Part shown: positions 7,540-14,727 of the stretch, one piece after another | How positions within the stretch are numbered: the first letter of the stretch is position 1 | How the letters are laid out: the number at the start of each line of letters is the position of its first letter | Notes under the pieces: model-generated | Seen by the model: only the letters and a program-made list of their open reading frames with translations | Database searches by the model: none | Told to the model about the DNA's origin: nothing | IMG/VR virus record: IMGVR_UViG_3300042691_039569 | Span: 1 to 54,973 of that record | Source of the DNA: a virus | DNA: 54,973 nucleotides | Direction: 5' to 3' (one strand) | Program-made: the position numbers and the translations under genes

Positions 7540-8190
7540 TTATTTTAAATCTTCCCCACAAAGAGAAGCGACATAACCAGATAAGAGATGGGCTGTGATT
7601 TTTATTTGTTCGTGAGCCGATGTACTTAAAACCCCTTCTCTTTTAACAAAATCTACACCCAATATACCAATAAAACCCCCCTGAATACAAATTACAGGAA
7701 AAAGATACACAGAATTAATACCACGACCACCCCAAAATGACTGTAATGCGTAATCTTCTTCTGTATCTACATTTACTACCAAACTTTCATGACCCTCACC
7801 CAATTTTTGTAATAAAGAAGAAAAGAAAGATACAGGCAAGTTTTGCATCTTCATTATGTCTGTGGATATACCAGGAGCAGTAGATTCAAAAGAAACAGAC
7901 ATTTTTTTCATCCCTTTATTGCCTGGATAATAATTCCCACCGTTATGAAATTGGGATAACCAAACTCTGTCTAAATTGTACTTATTTTGTAATTCATTTA
8001 AGGTTTCATTGACTATTTTTTGTGTTTCAATAGTATGGATAAAATCTTTTTTTCTTTTTTCTGTTTCTGAAGTTTTACCACTCAGATAATGCCTTATAAA
8101 AACTAAAACGGAGGGACCGACCACCCCTGTTAAAAATGCCACGATAACTGCCGTATATTCAAAATTGAGCCCAAATAAACTACCTAACAT
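7540..8190 (-). CDS. Membrane-anchored GAF-like protein
   Basis: 216 aa using ATG 8190; an upstream ATG at 8229 would add 13 residues, but a late motif (8202-8209) lies between the two starts and favours 8190. Residues about 10-33 form a membrane helix; about 55-75 is a charged helix; the rest is GAF-like, with RVWLSQFHNGG, YLFPV and GGFIGILGVDF. Similar membrane-GAF proteins sit near lysis genes in other large phages. It may sense a small ligand or redox state to time lysis; this is inference. Confidence 0.65.
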   Translation of the reverse strand: MLGSLFGLNFEYTAVIVAFLTGVVGPSVLVFIRHYLSGKTSETEKRKKDFIHTIETQKIVNETLNELQNKYNLDRVWLSQFHNGGNYYPGNKGMKKMSVSFESTAPGISTDIMKMQNLPVSFFSSLLQKLGEGHESLVVNVDTEEDYALQSFWGGRGINSVYLFPVICIQGGFIGILGVDFVKREGVLSTSAHEQIKITAHLLSGYVASLCGEDLK

Positions 8191-8201
8191 AAATGTAATA
8201 C

Positions 8202-8209
8202 TATTTATT
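8202..8209 (-). promoter_or_regulatory. Late promoter motif (AATAAATA)
   Basis: AATAAATA on the minus strand 11 nt before ATG 8190; helps choose the start of the GAF-like gene and heads the lysis cassette. Confidence 0.6.
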
Positions 8210-8237
8210 AGGTTTAGACCTAAAAACAAAGAATCTC

Positions 8238-8265
8238 TTGAAAAAAAAATTCTATCCCATAAAAT
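8238..8265 (+). promoter_or_regulatory. Early sigma70-like promoter
   Basis: TTGAAA, 16-nt spacer, TAAAAT; the -10 box ends 5 nt before GTG 8271. Confidence 0.45.
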
Positions 8266-8270
8266 TTATT

Positions 8271-8549
8271 GTGCTCTTTAATAAGAAACAAACTTTAAAG
8301 TACCCCCAAGATAGAGGTCTTTATGCATTCACTAAACACAGACGAGGGGATTTTTTGTTATTTTTGAAAGAAGGCTTACCAGGAGTCTTTGAATTTATGC
8401 AATTGCCTGATAGATATGTTTTATCTTTTACTATAGAAGAATTTACAGAAGCATGTAACACTAAACTATTGGACCTAGTAGAGCAGCTTCCGGAAGACGT
8501 ATTCGATGTGGCAAATGCTAATAAAGTAAATTTAGAAAAAAACCCTTGA
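8271..8549 (+). CDS. Hypothetical early protein (92 aa)
   Basis: 92 aa from GTG 8271; an in-frame TTG at 8238 would extend it by 11 residues but coincides with the -35 box of a promoter, so GTG is preferred. Alpha/beta with FLLFLKEG and a C-terminal acidic helix (LDLVEQLPEDVFDVANANK). No recognised family. Confidence 0.6.
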   Translation: MLFNKKQTLKYPQDRGLYAFTKHRRGDFLLFLKEGLPGVFEFMQLPDRYVLSFTIEEFTEACNTKLLDLVEQLPEDVFDVANANKVNLEKNP

Positions 8550-8575
8550 CCTGATTGCTCGTTTGATCATATATT
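8546..8575 (+). promoter_or_regulatory. Early sigma70-like promoter
   Basis: TTGACC, 18-nt spacer, TATATT; 11 nt from the -10 box to ATG 8587. Confidence 0.55.
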
Positions 8576-8586
8576 AGTCGTCTGAT

Positions 8587-8826
8587 ATGAAAAAACCTAA
8601 AAGTACTATTGAACCCGTAGATATTAATAAAATGTCTTTGTATTCTCTGTGTCGTTGGTCTGCTCTAGAAGAAGCAGTCAATATCATTGGAGATAAGGCA
8701 GAAGATCGTGGCATCCCCTTTGAAACTATAGAATTGAAACCTCTAGATCTTTACAAATATATTGATAAAGCTTCGGATAAAATTTATGAAAAGGTGTCAG
8801 CTGTGGTTGACATCCAACACAAATAG
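8587..8826 (+). CDS. Small hypothetical protein (79 aa)
   Basis: 79 aa, helical, with a SLYSLCRWSALEEAV segment and a charged C-terminal helix. No family recognised. It has its own early promoter, and a further promoter for the next gene is embedded in its last codons. Confidence 0.65.
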   Translation: MKKPKSTIEPVDINKMSLYSLCRWSALEEAVNIIGDKAEDRGIPFETIELKPLDLYKYIDKASDKIYEKVSAVVDIQHK

Positions 8827-8834
8827 TCTAAACT
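8807..8834 (+). promoter_or_regulatory. Early sigma70 promoter
   Basis: Consensus TTGACA, 16-nt spacer, TAAACT; 9 nt from the -10 box to ATG 8844. The -35 box lies inside the end of the preceding gene. Confidence 0.6.
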
Positions 8835-8843
8835 TAAATCCTA

Positions 8844-9173
8844 ATGAAAACCAAATACACTATTAAATGCAATGTAACAGGACTAGATCTTGTTAGGACA
8901 CCAAAGTATCTTCGAGAGCAAACCCAAAAATATGGATTTGATTCTGTGGATTCTCTTCGAGAACAGTATATCGGACGGGAAGGTCGTAAGCTTCTTAAAG
9001 AAGGGAAGACAGTAGATGAAATCCGTAACCATTTTAAATGTGGTATTCAAACCCCCATTTCCACAGAAACTTTGATTCGTTTCAAAGTACAAAAGATTTC
9101 AGCAACGAGTAATCTGCGTTCTGAAAAGAAACCTTCTGTCAAGAAGGTTGATAACGAGAATCAACCATTCTAA
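8844..9173 (+). CDS. Hypothetical protein (109 aa)
   Basis: 109 aa, basic. Residues 1-35 contain CNVTGLDLVRTPKYL; residues 45-70 read YIGREGRKLLKEGKTVDEIR and may form a helix-turn-helix-like arrangement, then a Cys and TPISTETLIRF. The last 25 residues are a charged, probably disordered tail. DNA binding is possible but unproven. A strong terminator follows. Confidence 0.65.
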   Translation: MKTKYTIKCNVTGLDLVRTPKYLREQTQKYGFDSVDSLREQYIGREGRKLLKEGKTVDEIRNHFKCGIQTPISTETLIRFKVQKISATSNLRSEKKPSVKKVDNENQPF

Positions 9174-9194
9174 AGACAGAAAAAAAAGTCGAAG

Positions 9195-9231
9195 ATTAAA
9201 GGATGTCTTCTATGGCATCCTTTAATTTTTT
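9195..9231 (+). terminator. Intrinsic terminator
   Basis: ATTAAAGGATG (9195-9205), 10-nt loop, CATCCTTTAAT (9216-9226), running into TTTTTT: a perfect 11-bp stem ending the plus-strand early run. Confidence 0.85.
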
Positions 9232-9246
9232 GTATTAAGATAATAT

Positions 9247-9705
9247 ATGTTTAAAAATATTTTTAATAAGCCGGAAATTTTAGTAATTACTATCTCATTA
9301 CTTTTCTCTTCTTTAGTCAGTAGTGTTTTTGGTTTAGCTGGGTGGTTAGTTTTGGGTAAGTTTTGGGGATTCTTTTTAATGGCGTTGGCATTACAATTTG
9401 TTATTTTTGCTATTATTAATACTTTCTTGAGAAGAAAAGATCTTATTGAAACTACCAAATTAATAAACGAACAATTAGAAGCCACCTCTAAGCATCTTAT
9501 TAATCTTACTTGTGCTTATTGTCAAATAACTAACACCATTCCTATTGTTCTTAATGAAGAAAATAGATTTAAATGTGAGTCTTGTAAACAGGTTAATGGT
9601 ATTAAGATGCAATTCTTTGCTACTCAAATAACTACCCCATTAAAAAAGGTTATGATCCCTGTAGGAGACGAAGAGGTGGAATATCAAACTTCAATGACTA
9701 GTTAA
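9247..9705 (+). CDS. Two-helix membrane protein with zinc ribbon
   Basis: 152 aa. Residues 11-57 form two membrane helices (ILVITISLLFSSLVSSVFGL and a second around 38-57). A basic RRKD stop signal and helix follow, and then a zinc-ribbon-like module CAYC (89-92) and CESC (110-113) in the cytoplasm. Function unknown. It is set apart from the upstream run by a terminator and converges with the next gene, overlapping it by 8 nt. Confidence 0.65.
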   Translation: MFKNIFNKPEILVITISLLFSSLVSSVFGLAGWLVLGKFWGFFLMALALQFVIFAIINTFLRRKDLIETTKLINEQLEATSKHLINLTCAYCQITNTIPIVLNEENRFKCESCKQVNGIKMQFFATQITTPLKKVMIPVGDEEVEYQTSMTS

Positions 9706-9973
9706 CCCAAAAGGTATCTAAGTCTTTAGTTAAATTCTTAATAAGATTCATAGCTACATTCACTTTGTATTGCATCTTAGTCAATCTTTTAAGACGAGCT
9801 GGGGTTAAATTAACCACATTGTTTCTTTTGGATACTTCCATTCTTTTACGAATATTGTCCATTTCAAAGTAAACATTAGCTAAATCTTCTTCGATATTCT
9901 CTAGAGGAAACGGTAAACGTTTTTTACTTTGAGGAATAGGGCCCCCAGTGTCTATCATAGGATTATTAAGCAT
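9698..9973 (-). CDS. Small late coiled-coil protein (91 aa)
   Basis: 91 aa. A proline-rich start (GGPIPQSKKRLPFPLENIEE) is followed by two amphipathic helices with heptad-like spacing. A late motif (CCTAAATA) 8 nt upstream suggests a virion or assembly role. No family recognised. Its promoter interlocks with the early promoter of the divergent gene. Confidence 0.6.
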   Translation of the reverse strand: MLNNPMIDTGGPIPQSKKRLPFPLENIEEDLANVYFEMDNIRKRMEVSKRNNVVNLTPARLKRLTKMQYKVNVAMNLIKNLTKDLDTFWVN

Positions 9974-10001
9974 TGGATATATATTTAGGGTATTGTATAA
10001 T
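9973..10001 (+). promoter_or_regulatory. Early sigma70 promoter interlocked with a late motif
   Basis: TTGGAT (9973-9978), 17-nt spacer, consensus TATAAT (9996-10001), ahead of ATG 10033. The minus-strand late motif at 9982-9989 lies inside the spacer. Confidence 0.65.
9982..9989 (-). promoter_or_regulatory. Late promoter motif (CCTAAATA)
   Basis: CCTAAATA on the minus strand, 8 nt before ATG 9973, within the spacer of the divergent early promoter. Confidence 0.6.
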
Positions 10002-10032
10002 TAAAAGAAATCCCTAAGTATCAATAAAAGCT

Positions 10033-10407
10033 ATGAACAAGATCGATCAAAACGACATAGCAGAAATTTATAAAAAGTGTTTAAATTTAATACGAAGAAA
10101 ACCTCCAGGGTTTCTCATATTTAAAAAACTTCGATATTATGGTTGGTGTAAAGAAGCTGAGGATCTTTTAGAGGTCGACCATCGTAAAGATATGTTGAGA
10201 ACAGCTTATCACGAATGTATTCACTATCTTTATCCCGAATGGCCAGAAACTAAGGTTCTTTATGCTGAATCTCGAGTGGTAAATAATTGTTCTATTTTTG
10301 AGAATGTTAAATTTTTAAAACATCTATCAGATAAAGTTTATCAAGCTCTTTTAAAAGAAGAAAGAGCTAAAAAGAAAAAAAATAAAAATGCATCTCGAAA
10401 TAGATAA
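10033..10407 (+). CDS. Small HExxH putative zinc metallopeptidase
   Basis: 124 aa. HECIH at residues 60-64 with a downstream Glu in YAESRV (about 79) fits the zincin layout HExxH...E. The upstream helix (DMLRTAYHE) and LYPEWPE resemble short SprT-like or phage zincins. The tail is Lys/Arg/Asn-rich and may bind nucleic acid. Activity is inferred from the motif only. First gene of a two-gene early unit. Confidence 0.55.
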   Translation: MNKIDQNDIAEIYKKCLNLIRRKPPGFLIFKKLRYYGWCKEAEDLLEVDHRKDMLRTAYHECIHYLYPEWPETKVLYAESRVVNNCSIFENVKFLKHLSDKVYQALLKEERAKKKKNKNASRNR

Positions 10408-10597
10408 TTTATATTTTGAAGGGGAAAGAATGGGGGTGGATTTCGAGTATGATGAGGAGTTTCGCCGAAATGTAGCTAAAATTTGCGGGGTCAATTATAT
10501 TTCTAAAAAAGAACTCCAAATTTTTGTGGTACATGCTATGAAGCATGTTTTATCTCAAGAAGATATTTCTAATCTTCGTAAAGAGATAGAAAGTTAA
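10388..10597 (+). CDS. Small hypothetical protein (69 aa)
   Basis: 69 aa from ATG 10388, overlapping the previous gene by 20 nt. A second start at 10430, behind a purine-rich GGGGAAAG that could be one of the few real ribosome binding sites here, gives 55 aa and may be the true one. Acidic and helical (DFEYDEEFRRNVAKICGV). No recognised family. Confidence 0.55.
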   Translation: MHLEIDNLYFEGERMGVDFEYDEEFRRNVAKICGVNYISKKELQIFVVHAMKHVLSQEDISNLRKEIES

Positions 10598-11499
10598 TTC
10601 AAGCGAGATATCAGATCGACTAAATTTTGAGATCTTATAAAAGATTCTTTCCAAGAATCTAATTCTTTTAGAAAAGAATAAAATTCTACTTCATGACATT
10701 TAGCTTCAAATGTTTTAATGTCTGTCTTTAAAGATTTTAATTCTTGGTATTGTTTCTCGTAACAATCGGCTTCTCCTTCTTCTTTGTCGTAAGATTTAAA
10801 GAGATCTACCATTTTGATATTAATATCAAACTTATTTTTGTCTTCTTCACTCAAAACTTTACAAATACCATCATACCCCTCAGATACTAATCGTTTAGAT
10901 TTAACAACACCGTAACCATCTATTCCTTCGATATTATCTGATTTGTCTCCTAATAGAGCTTTATAATGAACGTATTGTTCTACTCGGACTCCCATCTCCT
11001 CTTCAAAATTTTCTAATGTAATTAATTTCTTACTAATAGGGTTATAAAAATCCGTATGAGCATCCACTAATTGAAGCATATCTTTATCTACAGAAACAAT
11101 AACTGAAGAAGAACATTTTTCTTTCACCAAGAATGAAATGATATCGTCTGCTTCTAAGCTCCAAGGATACATTTGTTTAATTCCTAGAAGCTTGATCCAA
11201 GGTTCAATGAGATCAAATTGCTCATGAACCTTATTAGCTAATTCAGAATCTCTATTTTGTTTATAGGTATCAGGAGCTAATTGCTTACGGTAATTGGTAG
11301 AAGGGTAATTTAATTTCTTATCCCAACACAAAAACGTTTCATTGGGTTTAAATTTGTCTTGTAAAGATTTAAGAGACTTCAAAAACAAATAAACAGGACC
11401 AGTCCAATTACCGCTAGAATTAATAAATTTGGGTTTAGATTCAGCAATCCAATAGGCTCTAAAGAGTAGATTGGAGCCGTCTATTACAAGTGATTTCAT
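10594..11499 (-). CDS. rnh: RNase H / FEN-family 5'-3' exonuclease
   Basis: 301 aa, near the length of T4 RNase H (305). It has the FEN-family metal sites in order: VIDGSNLLFRA (5-15), EADDI (116-120), SVDKDMLQL (136-144), and the helix-hairpin-helix-like GDKSDNIEGIDGYG (184-197). It would remove RNA primers and flaps during lagging-strand synthesis, working with the phage polymerase and clamp. It is transcribed from its own early promoter, divergent from the next plus-strand gene. Confidence 0.88.
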   Translation of the reverse strand: MKSLVIDGSNLLFRAYWIAESKPKFINSSGNWTGPVYLFLKSLKSLQDKFKPNETFLCWDKKLNYPSTNYRKQLAPDTYKQNRDSELANKVHEQFDLIEPWIKLLGIKQMYPWSLEADDIISFLVKEKCSSSVIVSVDKDMLQLVDAHTDFYNPISKKLITLENFEEEMGVRVEQYVHYKALLGDKSDNIEGIDGYGVVKSKRLVSEGYDGICKVLSEEDKNKFDINIKMVDLFKSYDKEEGEADCYEKQYQELKSLKTDIKTFEAKCHEVEFYSFLKELDSWKESFIRSQNLVDLISRLN

Positions 11500-11505
11500 G
11501 TTTCT

Positions 11506-11533
11506 AATTTAATATAGAAAAAATTCTTTTCAA
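11506..11533 (-). promoter_or_regulatory. Early promoter for the exonuclease gene
   Basis: Minus strand: TTGAAA, 16-nt spacer, TAAATT; only 6 nt from the -10 box to ATG 11499. Confidence 0.5.
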
Positions 11534-11534
11534 G

Positions 11535-11562
11535 TTGAAATCCTGAAAGAATCTGTTAAGAT
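11535..11562 (+). promoter_or_regulatory. Early promoter, divergent
   Basis: TTGAAA, 16-nt spacer, TAAGAT; 9 nt to ATG 11572. The -35 boxes of the two divergent promoters are adjacent. Confidence 0.55.
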
Positions 11563-11571
11563 TTCTTTCTT

Positions 11572-11832
11572 ATGCTTACTAAAGAAGAATTCAAAGAACG
11601 ACTCAAAACCACTACTGCTAAAGTTAAATTTCGCAAAGTAGATCAAAGTATTCGGGAGATGTCTTGTACCTTGTCAGAGAAGTTTCTACCGGAGATGGAA
11701 ATTAAAGAAAATTATACACCTAAAACCAAAACAGATAATCCCAATAATCTTCGAGTATGGGATTTGGATAAACAAGCTTGGAGAGCTTTTCGTTTGGATT
11801 CGGTAATAGACTATTCTTTCAAATCCGTTTAA
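11572..11832 (+). CDS. DUF2693-like (Sm/SH3-fold) small protein
   Basis: 86 aa. The pattern AKVKFRKVDQSIREMSCTLS, then P-rich linker, then LRVWDLDKQAWRAFRLDSV is the one I associate with the DUF2693 (WYL_2, Sm-like SH3 barrel) proteins found widely in large phages, where a small beta-barrel may bind nucleic acid. Its biological role is unknown. Early promoter immediately upstream. Confidence 0.6.
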   Translation: MLTKEEFKERLKTTTAKVKFRKVDQSIREMSCTLSEKFLPEMEIKENYTPKTKTDNPNNLRVWDLDKQAWRAFRLDSVIDYSFKSV

Positions 11833-11840
11833 TTAATACC

Positions 11841-12101
11841 ATGCAAGCTTATCTTATTAAACCCGAACACGTAGGACAAGACGACCTTCATCAATTTCTT
11901 CACAAAGTTATTGGTAAAGAATTTGAAGGTAAAGATTATAGTATTGTTGGTGAAACTCCAATGGATCGATTGATCCCTGGTCGAGACGGTCTTCGAAAGC
12001 TTATTGCTTTAAATGTAGAGTCTGGACCAGAAACACACGCTATTTACTTTGACGTTACCGAAGTTCAAGCCGCTAGATCTATTAATTGGTTAGGTCGTTA
12101 A
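11841..12101 (+). CDS. Hypothetical protein (86 aa)
   Basis: 86 aa from ATG 11841; a longer reading back to 11778 would overlap the preceding gene by about 55 nt and is not favoured. Alpha/beta, beginning MQAYLIKPEHVGQDDLHQFL and ending with a helix of EVQAARSINW. No family recognised. Converges with the fibre genes, overlapping by 4 nt. Confidence 0.6.
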   Translation: MQAYLIKPEHVGQDDLHQFLHKVIGKEFEGKDYSIVGETPMDRLIPGRDGLRKLIALNVESGPETHAIYFDVTEVQAARSINWLGR

Positions 12102-12454
12102 ATCACAAAATAAACATTTCCACCGGTTAAGGTGCCAAATGCTTGAGGACTAGACCCCGAGGTACTATAACCAAATTGATCACCAATACGATCTGTGGTA
12201 TGGGAGATACTAGCTACAGGCACACTGTTAACTATAACAACTGTACTAGTATAACTTAAAGTACTCCCATCATAATTGTCATAAAGGTAAAGTTTATGAT
12301 TAGCACCAGAAGAAGTCATATTAATCTGCTGAACACCATTTTCTGCAAAATAATTCGTACCATCAAAAGTTCCTGGTCCTAGAACAAAAAGATAAACAGG
12401 AGTAATTTTAATACTACTGTAAATTCCTATTAATATCTCTTTACCGAGAAGCAT
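12098..12454 (-). CDS. Small tail-fibre-associated protein (118 aa)
   Basis: 118 aa, beta-rich and full of Ser, Thr, Gly and Asn, as in fibre-tip or receptor-binding domains. It is the last gene of the fibre operon. Its ATG overlaps the stop of the fibre gene upstream (TAATG), which suggests coupled translation with that fibre and a shared complex. No named family. Confidence 0.6.
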   Translation of the reverse strand: MLLGKEILIGIYSSIKITPVYLFVLGPGTFDGTNYFAENGVQQINMTSSGANHKLYLYDNYDGSTLSYTSTVVIVNSVPVASISHTTDRIGDQFGYSTSGSSPQAFGTLTGGNVYFVI

Positions 12455-12999
12455 TAAAAACCCCCTACGGCAAAAATTTGAGAGTTTGCTTTATAAACAT
12501 AAGCTCCTGCGTATTGAGTTTTTAAAACGTTTCCTATAGATCTATAATTACTATTCGTTGAAAGATGAAGGGTAGATGTTCCAGTATTCATAAGAGCAAC
12601 ATTAAAACCATCAAGCAAAGAATTTGGAAAAATCGCACTAAGAGGAATAGAATTATTAAAATGAAATATTTTATTTGTATCAGAATTTAAAAATGTTTTA
12701 TTGGTTGTTAAATCAATTACCGATACAGGAACTGTAGAAGATTGTGCGGAAATATTTCCAAGAACCGAAAGGTTGTGGGTAATAGTACCACCAGAAACAG
12801 GAACAAAATTAGTATGAACGTAAGATGTAGCTGCTAATCCTGAAGTTAAAGCTCTAACCCCGGTATCGACATTAGATGCCCATTGAGCCGAGTTACTTCG
12901 GACTGTGGTATAGGTACTTTGCCACCCATCACTACCACCACCAGTCACAGTACTAAGAGAGTAGAATATTAAAGTATTATTATTAAATTCTGTTGCCAT
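12454..12999 (-). CDS. Tail fibre protein (181 aa)
   Basis: 181 aa. Residues about 22-60 hold the stalk repeat of this phage (QSTYTTVRSNSAQWASNVDT, then GVRALTSG). Next comes FVPVSGGTITHNLSVLGNI, a common tail-fibre shaft motif, and then a beta-rich C-terminal domain that ends AVGGF. Coupled to genes on both sides by TAATG overlaps. Likely a distal or short fibre component that shares its stalk type with the neighbouring 574-aa fibre. Confidence 0.75.
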   Translation of the reverse strand: MATEFNNNTLIFYSLSTVTGGGSDGWQSTYTTVRSNSAQWASNVDTGVRALTSGLAATSYVHTNFVPVSGGTITHNLSVLGNISAQSSTVPVSVIDLTTNKTFLNSDTNKIFHFNNSIPLSAIFPNSLLDGFNVALMNTGTSTLHLSTNSNYRSIGNVLKTQYAGAYVYKANSQIFAVGGF

Positions 13000-14723
13000 T
13001 ATATTAAGTTATAAAGACGTAAATATAGTTCATTACCATTAACAACAACTTTTATAAAGACGTTAGTGGCAGTAATATCACTAGAAGTACTATTTACTTC
13101 TCCTGTAAACTGTACATTATTTATATTTACAGTTTCATTTACACTAACAGAACTTAATTTTATGTTGTTTGAAGAAAGGTAGTTTGTTACTGTCGGAAGA
13201 ATCTCAGCAGACTCCTCCCAAAGAGCACTTAAAAAAGAAACGGTTGCATATGTTGATTGCCAATTAGAAGTTAAAGCTCTAACCCCGGTATCGACATTAG
13301 AAGCCCATTGAGCTGAGTTACCTTGGACTGTGGTGTATGTGCTTTGCCAGTTAGCGGTTAAGGCTCTAACCCCGGTATCGACATTAGAAGCCCATTGAGC
13401 TGAGTTACCTTGGACTGTGGTGTATGTGCTTTGCCAGTTAGCGGTTAAAGACCTAACTGCTAAATCTGTACCAGCAGAACCATAAGCCGCATCCCATTGA
13501 GCTGATTTACTTTGAACAACAGTAGAAGTATCTTGCCAATTACCTGTTAAAGACCTAACCCCGGTATCGACATTAGATGCCCATTGAGCTGAGTTACCTT
13601 GGACTGTGGTGTATGTGCTTTGCCAATTAGAGGTTAAAGACCTAACCCCGGTATCGACATTAGATGCCCATTGAGCTGAGTTACCTTGGACTGTGGTGTA
13701 TGTGCTTTGCCAATTACCTGTTAAAGACCTAACCCCGGTATCGACATTAGATGCCCATTGAGCTGAGTTACCTTGAACCTGAGTATAAACATTATTCCAT
13801 TGTGTACTGTTGTTATTTTCAGAATAGATGATACCAGAAGCACTTAATTCACCTTTAACAGTTAAATCTTTATTAGGTTCACTGGTTTTAATACCAACAT
13901 TTGGGAAGGTACCATTTGATCCTCCAATATGGAGAACTTCAATATTTTGATCTAAATCATAAAAAGAAGCAATGTCACCTGTTCCATTATTGCCAACGTA
14001 AACTGCTGGTCCTGTATTTCCTAAGTTAATGACACTTAAAGCACTTGTTGTTGAATAAACTGTATTGGCAAAATAAGAATTACCTGTTGCTGAAATATTT
14101 CCGTAAACCGTTACATTGCTATTGAATTGGGTTACACCAGTTACGGTTCCACCAGACAATGGTAGATAATTAGATTGATTTAAATAGGTACTTTGCCAAT
14201 TACCTGTTAAAGACCTAACCCCGGTATCGACATTAGAGGCCCATTGAGCTGAGTTACCTTGGACTATGGTGTATGTGCTTTGCCAGTTAGCGGTTAAGGC
14301 TCTTATACCAGTGTCTACTGATGTGCCGTCAATCAAAGCACTTAAAGAAACCGTATTACCATTCGAAATAGAAAGATCTTTAGTGCCCTCATTAAATGAA
14401 AGGGTCTGAGCATCCGTTTCAGAAGTAAGAAAAGTAGAACTTACGTCTCTAAATGTAGTATATGTCGATTCCCAATTAGCACTAAGATTCTTTATATCGG
14501 TTCCTTGATATGTATTGATACTTCCAAATTCTTCCCAATTTGTTCCTGAGCTATTTAATTTATATGATTTACCATCTTGCAAATCAGAAACAATTTGACC
14601 TGGGTATCTTCTAGCATTTGTGAGGTAATTTATTCGATTTGCTGTAGTAGAAAATACAAGATCCACATCTAATGGACCATTAAATTGTCTTATAAACGAA
14701 TTTGGAAAAATCATTTCTGCCAT
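12999..14723 (-). CDS. Tail fibre with tandem 29-residue stalk repeats (574 aa)
   Basis: 574 aa. The N-terminal ~70 residues (MAEMIFPNSFIRQF...) are probably the attachment domain. Then come QTLSF...LSISNGNTVSLSAL, a phage fibre motif, and a 29-residue unit with core VDTGVRSLTGNWQSTY and VQGNSAQWASN that occurs about nine times, at about 150-190 and 325-490. A collagen-free shaft segment with LPLSGGTVTGVTQF and a GxGT-like block (NVGIKTSEPNKDLTVKGEL) separates the two repeat sets. Likely a trimeric long fibre; the C-terminal ~70 residues may be the tip. Confidence 0.8.
   Translation of the reverse strand: MAEMIFPNSFIRQFNGPLDVDLVFSTTANRINYLTNARRYPGQIVSDLQDGKSYKLNSSGTNWEEFGSINTYQGTDIKNLSANWESTYTTFRDVSSTFLTSETDAQTLSFNEGTKDLSISNGNTVSLSALIDGTSVDTGIRALTANWQSTYTIVQGNSAQWASNVDTGVRSLTGNWQSTYLNQSNYLPLSGGTVTGVTQFNSNVTVYGNISATGNSYFANTVYSTTSALSVINLGNTGPAVYVGNNGTGDIASFYDLDQNIEVLHIGGSNGTFPNVGIKTSEPNKDLTVKGELSASGIIYSENNNSTQWNNVYTQVQGNSAQWASNVDTGVRSLTGNWQSTYTTVQGNSAQWASNVDTGVRSLTSNWQSTYTTVQGNSAQWASNVDTGVRSLTGNWQDTSTVVQSKSAQWDAAYGSAGTDLAVRSLTANWQSTYTTVQGNSAQWASNVDTGVRALTANWQSTYTTVQGNSAQWASNVDTGVRALTSNWQSTYATVSFLSALWEESAEILPTVTNYLSSNNIKLSSVSVNETVNINNVQFTGEVNSTSSDITATNVFIKVVVNGNELYLRLYNLI
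13260..13790 (-). repeat. Near-identical 87-bp tandem coding repeats
   Basis: The fibre stalk units are close copies at DNA level: CCCCGGTATCGACATT recurs near 13283, 13372, 13559, 13646 and 13734, with further copies near 12857 and 14219. The spacing is about 87-89 nt (29 codons) or a multiple. One diverged unit sits near 13440-13540. These could recombine and change fibre length. Confidence 0.8.
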
Positions 14724-14727
14724 AATA

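Noticed and set aside
13260-13790. Regularly spaced repeats that resemble a CRISPR array
   Set aside because: The units are 87 bp, in frame, and code for a fibre stalk repeat without spacers.
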